The notes: generated by a model from the sequence alone, not told the origin. A DNA stretch of 64,000 bases from Candidatus Symbiobacter mobilis CR (GCF_000477435.1 NC_022576.1:1550001-1614000), one strand, 5' to 3'; positions 1 to 6,634 are shown, counted from the stretch's first letter. Program-made: numbers and translations.

Positions 1-841
1 GGGGTATCCAGTACCGGACGATGGGCAGTATTTGGTTGACGTGGGCGACTTTGCCGGATACGAGCAAACCGCCGTCTTCCAGTTCTTTTTCTATGACCTG
101 GTGCGCAATCAGGCTGCGGCGGCGGAAGTAGTTCGCGGCTTCCCGGGCGATTTTGAGTACGACTTCGGTTTTTTCCGGGTTCAACCAAATGCCATCTTCG
201 TCTTTCAACGTTTGATCGATCGTTTGGTCATGGTCAAAGGTGGATTCCAAGACTTGAAGCCGATCGATTTTGCTGAATGAAAATGCTTTGAGCTTGCCTT
301 CGTGAGTATTCCGGTCCAATGCAGCCAGATACCAAATTCCGCTGTGGTTGACCAGTTTGTAAGGCTGGGCGGCGGTGTAGTTTTTGGTTCCCTGGTCTTT
401 GTGGTACGCAAAATCGATCAGGTGATTGCCGAGGATGGCCTGTTCCAATTGCCGGAATATTGGAGCTTTGTCGCGCAGGTCTTCGTAATGGTGGCCTTTG
501 ACGAGCAGCGCGGATTGAATGCGGTTATCAAAAATGTCGCGCAAAAAATCATCCGACAGCGAAGGGAACAAATCCCGCACGCCCGCCAATGCGGCAAAGC
601 GCTTCATATCGCCCAGGGTCAGTTTGCCCAGGTAGGCGGTGTCCAATTTGTAGGAGTCGCCTTTTTTGTCCCATGGCAAAAATGCAAAGCGTTCGTTCAG
701 GTCACGCTGGATGGTGCGGGGGTGGACGGTGAATTCTTCAGCCAGGCTGGCCACTTCCAGCTTGCCGCCCTCGTTCAGCCGTTTCAGAATTTCCGTCAGA
801 CGGAAAGCCAAAGTGTCATAGGTGGCGGCGCGTTTGGGCAT
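1..841 (-). CDS. WYL-domain transcriptional regulator (partial, C-terminus beyond window)
   Basis: An open frame of 280 codons runs from an ATG at 841 to the window edge, so the C-terminus is missing. Residues about 5-45 form a DeoR/HTH_11-like winged helix (TEILKRLNEGG, then VHPRTIQRDLNERF). A WYL-type ligand-binding domain follows, with the core GIWYLAALDRN near residue 167. An in-frame TAG lies shortly upstream and no other start exists, so the ATG at 841 is the first usable one, although no good Shine-Dalgarno is visible. WYL regulators sense nucleotides or nucleic acids and often control defence or DNA-repair genes; the target here is unknown. It borders a toxin-antitoxin-rich island, which fits an accessory role (inference). 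Confidence 0.85.
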   Translation of the reverse strand, partial: MPKRAATYDTLAFRLTEILKRLNEGGKLEVASLAEEFTVHPRTIQRDLNERFAFLPWDKKGDSYKLDTAYLGKLTLGDMKRFAALAGVRDLFPSLSDDFLRDIFDNRIQSALLVKGHHYEDLRDKAPIFRQLEQAILGNHLIDFAYHKDQGTKNYTAAQPYKLVNHSGIWYLAALDRNTHEGKLKAFSFSKIDRLQVLESTFDHDQTIDQTLKDEDGIWLNPEKTEVVLKIAREAANYFRRRSLIAHQVIEKELEDGGLLVSGKVAHVNQILPIVRYWIP

Positions 842-1184
842 GATGGGCCGGATCAGGTGGTGAATGCGTCGTGGCGACTAGCCAAGCGTTATGGAGCCAA
901 ACTGTATATAGCGTTTTTGACAAACGGTGTCGCATTCCCCCGTGCCGTGAGGTATTTTGCACTTTTTTGCATGGATTCTGGGTCACTGCCATGACTTGGG
1001 AATCCTCCCAAAAAACATCCCTTGTTTTTGTTTATAAAAACAATACGTTACGGCAAACAGTCCATCAAAATGGGGTATGGGGCAGGTCTGCCCTTGCGTC
1101 ACATTTGCGCTGGTTCGGTGCGAACAACCCACCGCCACCACCCTGCATTGCCCGCCGCTTGCCCACGGGCCGATGCGTGCCTGA
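842..1184. other. intergenic region upstream of the WYL gene
   Basis: No convincing gene is seen. On the minus strand, about 75-100 bases before the WYL start, there is a TATATA box (near 908-913) in an AT-rich stretch, with a short inverted repeat GACA-N5-TGTC at about 920-932 that could be an operator. This is a weak candidate promoter for the WYL gene. The rest is unremarkable. Confidence 0.3.
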
Positions 1185-1247
1185 GTATTCCAGTCCAACA
1201 TGACCGTTGATTCCGGGGAACATGACCGATACGACCGGTCACTGCGA
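1185..1247. repeat. relic of a short inverted-repeat element (partial copy)
   Basis: About 63 bases starting GTATTCCAGTCCAACATGAC match the left part of the complete 103-bp unit at 7314-7416. The right half is missing here. The repeated TGATTCCGGGGAACATGACC-like words resemble the transposase-binding ends of IS21-family elements; that family link is from memory of such ends. No transposase gene is present. The relic lies just downstream of the orphan RelB gene, where a toxin partner would be expected. Confidence 0.6.
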
Positions 1248-1311
1248 TCATCTGCCCAGTGACGAAACGCACCCCGCAACGCCTTGGATGCTGTGCGTGC
1301 GCTGCCTGTGG

Positions 1312-1590
1312 CTACGCCGTTGGGGTGAGGGGGGCATCCTCAAACAGCGCATCCGCAGAAGTGAACCGGGCGCTGTGCGCGCGGGCGATTTCATCAGCTT
1401 CGGCCATCGCTGCGCGTGTTTCAGCGTTGGGGGCCTCAATGGCAAAGGGCATTTGCTGGTCCGCCACCACCCGCGTCAGCAAAACCCGCACTGCATCGGA
1501 AATGGTCAAACCCATCGTTGCCAACGTAGCAGCAGCTTGGGTCTTGATCTGCTCATCCACACGGACGTGAACCATCGTTGTTGTAATCAT
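1312..1590 (-). CDS. RelB/DinJ-type antitoxin, orphan
   Basis: A 92-residue protein with an N-terminal ribbon-helix-helix segment (MVHVRVDEQIKTQAAATLAT, then GLTISDAVRVLLTRV), as in RelB/DinJ antitoxins, and an acidic C-terminus that would bind a toxin. The ATG at 1590 lies 5 bases after AAGGAG; a GTG two codons earlier overlaps that Shine-Dalgarno and is less likely. RelB-type antitoxins bind their own promoter and neutralise a RelE/YafQ mRNA-cleaving toxin. The next gene downstream should be that toxin, but no toxin frame is seen; instead a repeat relic begins about 65 bases later. The antitoxin therefore looks orphaned. Confidence 0.75.
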   Translation of the reverse strand: MITTTMVHVRVDEQIKTQAAATLATMGLTISDAVRVLLTRVVADQQMPFAIEAPNAETRAAMAEADEIARAHSARFTSADALFEDAPLTPTA

Positions 1591-1640
1591 CGTCACTCCT
1601 TATCAATGAGATGCATCGTATTCCACAGGCTTCGCTGAAA

Positions 1641-1967
1641 TCAGACCATCACGATCTGGGTGCGAACCTCCACCTTCAGCGCACTTTGGATGGCGGCAAA
1701 GACTGCCGAGATGTTGCGCATGGTTGGGTTTCCTGACTTGGAAAGCATTCGGTGCAAGCTCTTGGCGGGCTTGTGGATCTCATCGGCCAGCGCTTCGAAG
1801 CCAACGGTCGCATTGACGAGGTCACGCAGAATCAACTTGGCTGATTCCGGTTCGCCATGGATGAATAGGGTGATGGCCTCGTCAAAAAGCGCCTGTGCAA
1901 ATGCCGGATCGTTTTGCACGCGTGCGGCGACGGTTTGTTGGAAATCACGGGTCAGTGCCATATTCAC
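1641..1967 (-). CDS. addiction-module antidote protein (COG3636-like), copy 1
   Basis: A 108-residue helix-turn-helix antidote. The body starts MALTRDFQQTVAARVQ and ends in an HTH with SLHRMLSKSGNPTMRN, typical of the small antidotes paired with RelE/ParE-fold killer proteins. Either a GTG at 1967 or an ATG two codons later (1961) may be the start; family members usually begin at MALT. It is nearly identical to the copy at 5965-6291. Its toxin partner, encoded immediately upstream, survives only as a 31-codon stub, so this copy no longer has an active toxin to counter. It could still act on the toxin of copy 2 or repress that promoter (inference). Confidence 0.85.
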   Translation of the reverse strand: MNMALTRDFQQTVAARVQNDPAFAQALFDEAITLFIHGEPESAKLILRDLVNATVGFEALADEIHKPAKSLHRMLSKSGNPTMRNISAVFAAIQSALKVEVRTQIVMV

Positions 1968-1971
1968 TTTT

Positions 1972-2068
1972 TCACTTTCCTTGTAAGGTAGATGCCTTTC
2001 GGCGCTTGTAGTCCGCCCACAGCGCTACTGCTTGATCAATGTCCTGCTGCTGGCGCTTCTTGGTACCG
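1972..2068 (-). pseudogene. RelE/ParE-like killer protein, C-terminal stub
   Basis: The frame keeps only the last residues of the killer protein (GTKKRQQQDIDQAVALWADY, then KRRKASTLQGK), identical to the end of the intact toxin at 6296-6634. Upstream of position 2068 the sequence is unrelated, so about 80 residues, including most of the toxin fold, are gone. The stop overlaps the antidote start region exactly as in the intact pair. The break at GGTACCG coincides with the end of the duplicated segment. Confidence 0.85.
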
Positions 2069-2218
2069 ACGTTGTCACGCAAACCAGCGCGACCAGTGAC
2101 TAGCTCCCTGATGGGCGCAAGCCCTCCCTCCCCCCTCCCGTCCACCGGCAAGGGGGCTTCGCTATACCGCCACGCGGTTTGCACACTACCACTATGGATC
2201 GGTACGAGAATGTTGCAT

Positions 2219-2299
2219 CCACTGACCTTGCTCTGGCAGAGATGTCGATCTCCATCCGCCTCACGTTCCTTGCCCCATGCTCCGCGCTTTGTTGTTGCT
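2219..2299. repeat. duplicated segment B, copy 1 (partner 5887-5964)
   Basis: From ACTGACC to CTTTGTTGTTGC this stretch matches 5887-5964; the last 44 bases are identical and the first part is diverged. In copy 2 it directly adjoins segment A, but here it lies about 150 bases away on the other side of segment A. The order of the blocks has therefore been shuffled. Between the blocks, 2100-2210 resembles the G-tract repeat family found at 34995-35088. Confidence 0.7.
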
Positions 2300-2531
2300 C
2301 TTTGGGTGTGCCGTAGTCAGCCTGGGGTTCGGGCTGTTTTGGCACCCTGCGCTTTTGGTGGTGTTTTACCTATGCTTGGGCGGGATGTGCCTCGTCGTTG
2401 CGTTGTACATCCTTGCACTAGCCACCGGGAAGGCACCGGCTGCATTCCACGTCATCGTCGCGCCCCAGCGGCCACACGACCAGCGCAGCAATACTCAGCG
2501 CAGCAAGGCCACGCCAGCCAAACCATCTTGA
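2277..2531 (+). CDS. possible small membrane protein, unrecognised
   Basis: An 84-codon frame whose first 52 residues are strongly hydrophobic and could form two membrane helices (MLRALLLLFGCAVVSLGFGL, then VVFYLCLGGMCLVVALYILA), followed by a basic hydrophilic tail. No family is recognised and there is no clear Shine-Dalgarno. Its first codons lie in duplicated segment B, which in the other copy leads into unrelated sequence, so the frame may be accidental. The following 2532-2726 contains no gene that I can support. Confidence 0.3.
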   Translation: MLRALLLLFGCAVVSLGFGLFWHPALLVVFYLCLGGMCLVVALYILALATGKAPAAFHVIVAPQRPHDQRSNTQRSKATPAKPS

Positions 2532-2726
2532 TGCCTATTTGCGCCGCCCAATTTGTTTGGACATGCAACGCCACTTTCGGCGCTGCTGTAGCAATACTTC
2601 TCGCATCAATGCATGTCCGTACCTGCGGGGATGCATCACCTGTGTATTGCTCACACTGTCGCTGATTCTTCGTACTCCTGTTTTTCTGCTGTTGTAAAAA
2701 CGTCGACTACATGCTGTAATTGCATC

Positions 2727-3170
2727 ATGCCAAGCACCATCCAACCTTCTTCCGTCCACAGCCCCTTGGTGATGCTGGGGTTGCGCAGCTTTCATGATGT
2801 TCCAGCCCATGGGCATCAGTTGATACGCAAAGGCCTTTCCAGCCGGATCATTGAGCCTGTGAGCCAGTATTTGGGGCTGGGTAAGGGGGTACTGGCCCAG
2901 TACATGAATCTGGACCGGGGAACGGCCACCAGGCTGTCTGCCAAAGGCCAGGATTTGCCTGCCCATGCAGCTGAGACGCTGCTTCGGCTGGTGGAGGTGC
3001 ATGACATGGCCGCCGATGTCTTTGCGACCGAGGAGGGGGCCTCTGCGTGGCTGCGCACCCCACACCCGCTGCTGGACAACGAGGTGCCACTGGATGCGAT
3101 CAAAACCTCTTATGGGGCGCAGCTCGTCAAGAACCTGCTGATGTCCACGAAGTACGGTGGCGCGGCTTGA
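2727..3170 (+). CDS. Xre/MbcA/ParS-type antitoxin (DUF2384) of a RES-Xre pair
   Basis: A 147-residue antitoxin if translation starts at MPSTIQPSS. It has a central Xre-like region (SRIIEPVSQYLGLGKGVLAQ, then DRGTATRLSAKG) and a C-terminal MbcA/ParS domain (VHDMAADVFATEEGASAWLR, then GAQLVKNLLMSTKYG). An upstream ATG at 2613 would add cysteine-rich residues with no family match, so 2727 is preferred. The stop TGA overlaps the TTG start of the RES toxin, a coupled operon typical of this type II system. Antitoxins of the family block the toxin active site and repress the operon. Both genes are complete, unlike most TA loci nearby. Confidence 0.85.
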   Translation: MPSTIQPSSVHSPLVMLGLRSFHDVPAHGHQLIRKGLSSRIIEPVSQYLGLGKGVLAQYMNLDRGTATRLSAKGQDLPAHAAETLLRLVEVHDMAADVFATEEGASAWLRTPHPLLDNEVPLDAIKTSYGAQLVKNLLMSTKYGGAA

Positions 3171-3649
3171 GTCGGGTCAGCGTCTGGCGCATTGGGTATT
3201 GCCCAGCGCCACTGCCTGACAGCATGGCCATCCTCCTAGCTCAGGGGTTGGGCTCCACCTTCTTTGATGGCCGTTGGCACACCCGGACCGGCAGGCAAAT
3301 CGTCTACACGAGTTCCAGCCGTGCGCTGTGCCAACTGGAAAAGCGGGTCCACACCGGCGGGCTGGCGGTGAAAGACCAGATCCTCATGCGCCTGGATTTG
3401 CCCGCCGATGCGGTGCTGCTTGATGTCAACGATCTCGGCCTGGAACCGAATTGGGCGAGCGACATTGCTCTGACCCGATCCCTGGGGGATGAATGGTTGC
3501 AGCGAGGGGCCAGCCTGGGGCTTTGGGTGCCTTCCTTTGTTGAGCCGTTGGAGCACAATTTGTTGCTCAATCCCATGCATCCTCACTTTGCGCGGATTGG
3601 ATTAAGTGTCGAACGAAGTCCGTTTGAATTTGATGCGCGGTTGCTGTGA
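3167..3649 (+). CDS. RES-domain toxin (NAD+-targeting) of the RES-Xre pair
   Basis: A 160-residue RES-domain protein starting at a TTG that overlaps the antitoxin stop (TTGA); no ATG or GTG lies in frame nearby. Hallmarks are VSVWRIGY at the N-terminus, RWHTRTGRQIVYTSSSRALC in the middle and a C-terminal NPMHPHFARIGL. Characterised RES toxins (MbcT, Res) deplete NAD+ by phosphorolysis or hydrolysis, or ADP-ribosylate a target, causing growth arrest. The conserved Arg, Tyr and Ser residues of the NAD site can be placed in the first 50 residues. The assignment rests on motif recognition; activity is inferred. Confidence 0.85.
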   Translation: MSRVSVWRIGYCPAPLPDSMAILLAQGLGSTFFDGRWHTRTGRQIVYTSSSRALCQLEKRVHTGGLAVKDQILMRLDLPADAVLLDVNDLGLEPNWASDIALTRSLGDEWLQRGASLGLWVPSFVEPLEHNLLLNPMHPHFARIGLSVERSPFEFDARLL

Positions 3650-3788
3650 TTCCAGCACCGACTAGATGATTACTGGTTGGATGCGCAAATCCTCAATATT
3701 GCAGCCCGCACCGCTCCAGCGGTGCAGCCTGGGAATCATGGCAACGCAGAATGTCCAGGGCGATGGGGTCATGCCGTGTCTGGTATTC

Positions 3789-3818
3789 CTCGTTCCCACG
3801 CTGGAGCGTGGGAACGAG
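3789..3818. repeat. 30-bp palindromic repeat
   Basis: Two 14-base arms (CTCGTTCCCACGCT and its complement) flank GG, giving a perfect hairpin. Palindromes of this sequence type are dispersed in many proteobacterial genomes. It lies where the helicase reading frame below is broken. Confidence 0.85.
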
Positions 3819-3825
3819 GGGAACA

Positions 3826-4064
3826 CCGACTACTCGGTCACGTTCGCCGAAATACGCAGTTTTCCCCAAACCTACTTCGTCCGCCAGTATTACGCCCTTG
3901 GATAGTGGGTTGCTGGTGGCAAGCATCGCCGCATCAATCTGATGCGGGTTCCAATCAACTTGAGCGTCCAGCAACGCCCCCGCCATGGCCTCCATGGAAC
4001 TGGAGGCGGCCCTACGTGTGAGTTGGTGCGCGAAAAAGGCGAGTTGGTGCTGGCTGTAATTCAC
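3826..4064 (-). pseudogene. SNF2/DEAD-box helicase, N-terminal fragment
   Basis: Starting at a GTG (4064) after an AAGAAG-type ribosome-binding site, the frame reads like the N-terminus of a SNF2-family helicase: MNYSQHQLAFFAHQLTRR, then NPHQIDAAM and the Walker A segment KGVILADEVGLGKT. Immediately after GLGKT the homology stops at a fragment resembling the right end of the element at 7314-7416 (GTCACGTTC...AAATACG, about 3838-3863), followed by the palindrome at 3789-3818. The remaining many hundreds of residues are absent. Such helicases occur in defence islands; here only about 75 codons remain. Confidence 0.8.
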
Positions 4065-4090
4065 ATTCTTCTTCGTAATCGAACCAAGGC

Positions 4091-4330
4091 TTACACCCGT
4101 TCGTCTCCCGGCTGCGCAGGTATGTCCGGCACCATGCCCAGGTAGTGGTCAAAGTCGCTGCGTTTGCCCTTGGCCGCTTCAGCCTTGAGAAAGTCCAGCG
4201 TCAAAACAGAGGCCATTTTTTCGGATGCAGCACTGGCAATGAACTGGTTCACAGAAACATCATCCCGAGCGGCCAGCTCTTTGATCTTCTGGTGAACAGA
4301 GTTTGGCAGGCGAATGGTGATTGCGGTCAT
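4091..4330 (-). CDS. CopG/HicB-type ribbon-helix-helix antitoxin
   Basis: A 79-residue protein with a clear ribbon-helix-helix N-terminus (MTAITIRLPNSVHQKIKELA, then DVSVNQFIASAASEKM), as in the HicB/CopG antitoxins that accompany PIN-domain toxins. The ATG is 3 bases after the stop of the PIN remnant and has AGGAG upstream, so it was translated with the toxin. It would bind the toxin and the operon promoter. Because the upstream toxin is truncated, it is probably a relic whose only possible role is DNA binding (inference). Confidence 0.8.
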   Translation of the reverse strand: MTAITIRLPNSVHQKIKELAARDDVSVNQFIASAASEKMASVLTLDFLKAEAAKGKRSDFDHYLGMVPDIPAQPGDERV

Positions 4331-4332
4331 GT

Positions 4333-4475
4333 TCAGCTCCTCAACAGATTCAAAAAATCAGCAGGTGTAATGGCCTGCACCTTCAGTTCCGGCACACGTC
4401 GAAAGTCTTTGACATTGTGAGTCACGATGTACTGACTGCCCGATGCAACCGCGCATTCCAGCAACAAGCACTGCG
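4333..4475 (-). pseudogene. PIN-domain toxin, C-terminal fragment
   Basis: About 46 codons match the end of PIN-family toxins: CLLLECAVASGSQYIVTHNV, then KDFRRVPELKVQAITPADFL. The THNVKDF motif carries the last conserved acidic residue of the PIN RNase site. The N-terminal part with the other catalytic acidic residues is missing; upstream of about 4480 the sequence belongs to a different frame. It lies directly before the CopG/HicB-type antitoxin gene. Confidence 0.75.
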
Positions 4476-4479
4476 AACC

Positions 4480-4846
4480 ACCAGGAACGTTCGCGGCTTG
4501 AACGTTCGAACGCTTCCGCATCAAGGTCATGCACCAACAACGGGAGCGAATCCGGCAGGAATAAGGATCGCAACGCATCGGCATAGCCCAAGGCAGCATC
4601 CACGTCACGGGGAAGAAAGTACCGATGCAACGGCACTTCGCTATGCGCAAGGGGTTGCCCACGGTGCCCCATCACGGCACCGGCCCAGAACTCGATGCCG
4701 TAGACCACATCGGGGTCGTCCCCGAACCAGCCTTGACACTCCGCCGCAAGCTGTACCTTCTGATGCCAAAGCACCAACCCCAGGTCTTCATGCCGCATGG
4801 ACGCTATGGTGCAGGAATCAGGAACATCGCCCTGCGGTGCTCCCAT
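4480..4846 (-). other. unrecognised coding-like fragment fused to the PIN remnant
   Basis: From ATG 4846 a frame of about 120 codons has protein-like composition (MRHEDLGLVLWHQKVQLAAE, then VVYGIEFWAGAVMG and RYFLPRDVDAALGYADALRS) and runs into the PIN region out of frame. Just upstream (about 4836-4960) another minus-strand frame also looks coding (LELRRLQRWPRNGIRLDVAA), suggesting an older gene broken by a frameshift near 4840. I do not recognise a family. It may be a truncated host gene joined to the PIN relic by deletion. Confidence 0.35.
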
Positions 4847-4997
4847 TCCATCAATCCGATAGCAGCCGCAACGTCAAGGCGAATGCCATTCCGGGGCCAG
4901 CGTTGCAATCGACGAAGCTCCAAAAAGGAATCGTCTACTCACCCTTACCCGCACCCCCTACGCAATCGCATGGGCCTGCATCTCACCTCCCCGCTCA

Positions 4998-5061
4998 TTC
5001 CCGAACGGGAAATTTCTCGCACGCTAGCCGATGCATTGCGCCATAATTTCCCGATCGGGAA
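4998..5061 (+). promoter_or_regulatory. paired palindromic operators of hipB copy 1
   Basis: Two near-identical inverted repeats lie upstream of hipB: TTCCCGAACGGGAA at 4998-5011 and the perfect palindrome TTCCCGATCGGGAA at 5048-5061. Their centres are 50 bases apart, about five helical turns, which would let two HipB dimers sit on one face of the DNA. The second site ends 18 bases before the hipB ATG. HipB proteins repress their own operon through such palindromes (family knowledge); the sites themselves are read directly. Confidence 0.75.
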
Positions 5062-5079
5062 CTTTGTTGCGATGCACTC

Positions 5080-5346
5080 ATGACATCCATCGACTCTGCG
5101 CAAACACTGGGCACCGCGTTGCGCGCCGCCAGAAAACGCTTGGGCCTGACGCAGGCCGACCTAGCCCTGGCCGCTGGCGTGGGGTTGCGATTCATCGTCG
5201 ATCTGGAGGGCGGCAAGAACACGGTGCGCCTGGAACAGGTTCTGCGGGTCGTCGAAGCCCTGAGCGGTTCGCTGACGCTGACCTTGTCGTTGACAGGCTT
5301 GGATGCTGAGGCCAAGCCGCATGCAGAGGCAGGCCATGGCGCATGA
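5080..5346 (+). CDS. hipB: HipB-like Xre antitoxin, copy 1
   Basis: An 88-residue Xre-family protein with the HTH TLGTALRAARKRLGLTQADL, then ALAAGVGLRFIVDLEGGKNT, very like HipB antitoxins of the HipBA (serine/threonine kinase toxin) modules. The stop overlaps the start of the hipA remnant. Two palindromic operators lie just upstream. The HTH is intact, so DNA binding should be retained, but the cognate HipA is reduced to a C-terminal stub. It could act as a free repressor of both hipB promoters in this island (inference). Confidence 0.9.
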   Translation: MTSIDSAQTLGTALRAARKRLGLTQADLALAAGVGLRFIVDLEGGKNTVRLEQVLRVVEALSGSLTLTLSLTGLDAEAKPHAEAGHGA

Positions 5347-5567
5347 AACTGGGCGGCAAGTACAAGTTCACCGAAGTGCAGACAAGGCACTGGGAGCAGT
5401 TTGCCCAAGCCGCCAGCTTGTCCAAGGCGCAGACGAAAAACCGCGTTCTGCGCATGGCCCGTGCCTTGCCCCCCACGGCAAGGCAGTTGCAGGCGTTACC
5501 CCCCTTCGCAGACCAGCCGATCATTGCCAAGATCGTCACCTTGATCGAACAGCGCACGGCATGGTGA
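5343..5567 (+). pseudogene. hipA: HipA kinase toxin, C-terminal remnant (copy 1)
   Basis: A 74-codon frame matches the very end of HipA: MKLGGKYKFTEVQTRHWEQF, then AQAASLSKAQTKNRV and IIAKIVTLIEQRTAW. HipA kinases are normally over 400 residues; the kinase core and the N-terminal domain are absent. The ATG used by this frame overlaps the hipB stop, and the original HipA start (ATGGCGCATGAA, one frame over) is still visible at about 5336. An internal deletion therefore joined the first codons to the C-terminus. It cannot be an active toxin. Confidence 0.85.
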
Positions 5568-5580
5568 GGGAGATGAATCT

Positions 5581-5891
5581 ATGAGTCACTGGAAAACACG
5601 CCCATTTGATGCAGCCAACTATCTGACCAATGAGGAAGAAATGGCGGAATACCTCAGTGCCGTCATGGAAGAAGGCAACACGGCATTGTTGGCTGCCGCC
5701 TTGGGGGATATTGCCCGCGCTCGCGGAATGACCCAACTGGCCCGCAGTACTGGCCTTTCATCGGCCTTTCACGCGAAAGTCTGTACAAAAGCCTTTCCGG
5801 CGAGCGTGCGCCGAATTCCGACACCTTGTTCAAAGTGATCCGCGCATTGGGTTTTGCACTGCATATCCAACCGGCCATACCCCGCCACTGA
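5581..5891 (+). pseudogene. addiction-module antidote (COG3636-like), frameshifted
   Basis: The frame begins MSHWKTRPFDAANYLTNEEE and reads as an antidote up to RARGMTQLARSTGLS. Then an 11-base tandem duplication (GGCCTTTCATC, near 5753-5774) shifts the frame, and the rest is recovered in another frame as RESLYKSLSGERAPNSDTLF, then KVIRALGFALHIQPAIPRH, ending at TGA 5889-5891. Without the duplication the protein would be about 99 residues with a complete HTH. The truncated product ends at 5838. The expected upstream toxin gene is missing; the hipA remnant is there instead. Confidence 0.85.
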
Positions 5892-6392
5892 CCAGGCTCT
5901 GGCAAAGGTCGAGCTTCCACCCGCCTCACGTTCCTTGCCCCATGCTCCGCGCTTTGTTGTTGCCTCAGACCATCACGATCTGGGTGCGAACCTCCACCTT
6001 CAGCGCACTTTGGATGGCGGCAAAGACTGCCGAGATGTTGCGCATGGTTGGGTTTCCTGACTTGGAAAGCATTCTGTGCAAGCTCTTGGCGGGCTTGTGG
6101 ATCTCATCGGCCAGCGCTTCGAAGCCAACGGTCGCATTGACGAGGTCACGCAGAATCAACTTGGCTGATTCCGGTTCGCCATGGATGAATAGGGTGATGG
6201 CCTCGTCAAAAAGCGCCTGTGCAAATGCCGGATCGTTTTGCACGCGTGCGGCGACGGTTTGTTGGAAATCACGGGTCAGTGCCATATTCACTTTTTCACT
6301 TTCCTTGTAAGGTGGATGCCTTTCGGCGCTTGTAGTCCGCCCACAGCGCCACTGCTTGATCAATGTCCTGCTGCTGGCGCTTCTTGGTACCG
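5887..6392. repeat. duplicated segments B and A, copy 2
   Basis: 5887-5964 matches 2219-2299 and 5965-6392 matches 1641-2068. Here the two blocks are joined at position 5965, exactly at the stop codon of the antidote gene. In the first copy they are separate and in the opposite order. Past 6392 this copy continues into the full toxin gene. Confidence 0.85.
5965..6291 (-). CDS. addiction-module antidote protein (COG3636-like), copy 2
   Basis: 108 residues, almost identical to the copy at 1641-1967, with the HTH containing SLHRMLSKSGNPTMRN near the C-terminus. It starts at GTG 6291 or ATG 6285, just after the stop of the complete killer gene, so the toxin-antidote order and spacing are those of the functional family. 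This is the only complete killer/antidote pair of this type in the window. The antidote is expected to neutralise the toxin and repress the operon. Confidence 0.88.
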   Translation of the reverse strand: MNMALTRDFQQTVAARVQNDPAFAQALFDEAITLFIHGEPESAKLILRDLVNATVGFEALADEIHKPAKSLHRMLSKSGNPTMRNISAVFAAIQSALKVEVRTQIVMV

Positions 6393-6634
6393 CCGCCAAT
6401 CAGAATAATGATCTTCAGACCATCCTTGGCCAGGTAGATGCGCAACCCCGGCCCCCAATCGATCTTGTACTCACCAATGCCACGAAACCACTCGATGTTG
6501 GACAGGTTGCCCTGTTCCATCCGGCTTACGGCTACGCGCACCTTGGCGGCGGCAACGGCTTCCAGGGACCCGAACCACTCTGCAAAGGGGCTGTCACCAT
6601 CGTCCAGCAGCAGTTCCTTGATCTGATAGCTCAT
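6296..6634 (-). CDS. RelE/ParE-fold killer protein (COG3657-like), complete
   Basis: A 112-residue toxin starting MSYQIKELLLDDGDSPFAEW. A longer frame exists, but the residues before this ATG have no family match. It shows the killer-family pattern ...FGSLEAVAAAKVRVAVSRM, GIGEYKIDWGPGLRIYLAKD, then IIILIGGGTKKRQQQDIDQA. Members have the RelE/ParE fold and act on translation or DNA gyrase; which applies here cannot be read from sequence. The gene ends five bases before the antidote start. A TATACG box about 20 bases upstream of the ATG is a possible -10 element. Confidence 0.88.
   Translation of the reverse strand: MSYQIKELLLDDGDSPFAEWFGSLEAVAAAKVRVAVSRMEQGNLSNIEWFRGIGEYKIDWGPGLRIYLAKDGLKIIILIGGGTKKRQQQDIDQAVALWADYKRRKASTLQGK

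Larger units (their letters stand above)
1641..2068. repeat. duplicated segment A, copy 1 (partner 5965-6392)
   Basis: About 428 bases match 5965-6392 with an offset of 4324 and only a few substitutions that I could find (for example near 1752, 1992 and 2029). The segment carries the antidote gene and the 3' end of its toxin. The near identity indicates a recent duplication or gene conversion. Confidence 0.9.
4944..5346. repeat. duplicated segment C, copy 1 (partner 6694-7108)
   Basis: This segment, with the paired operators and the whole hipB gene, recurs at 6694-7108 with an offset of 1750. Identity is very high up to about 5250. Near the 3' end of hipB the other copy has extra bases and several substitutions. 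Confidence 0.9.

Noticed and set aside
2613..2726. extended start of the Xre antitoxin
   Set aside because: The 38 extra residues are Cys/Ser-rich and unrelated to the family.
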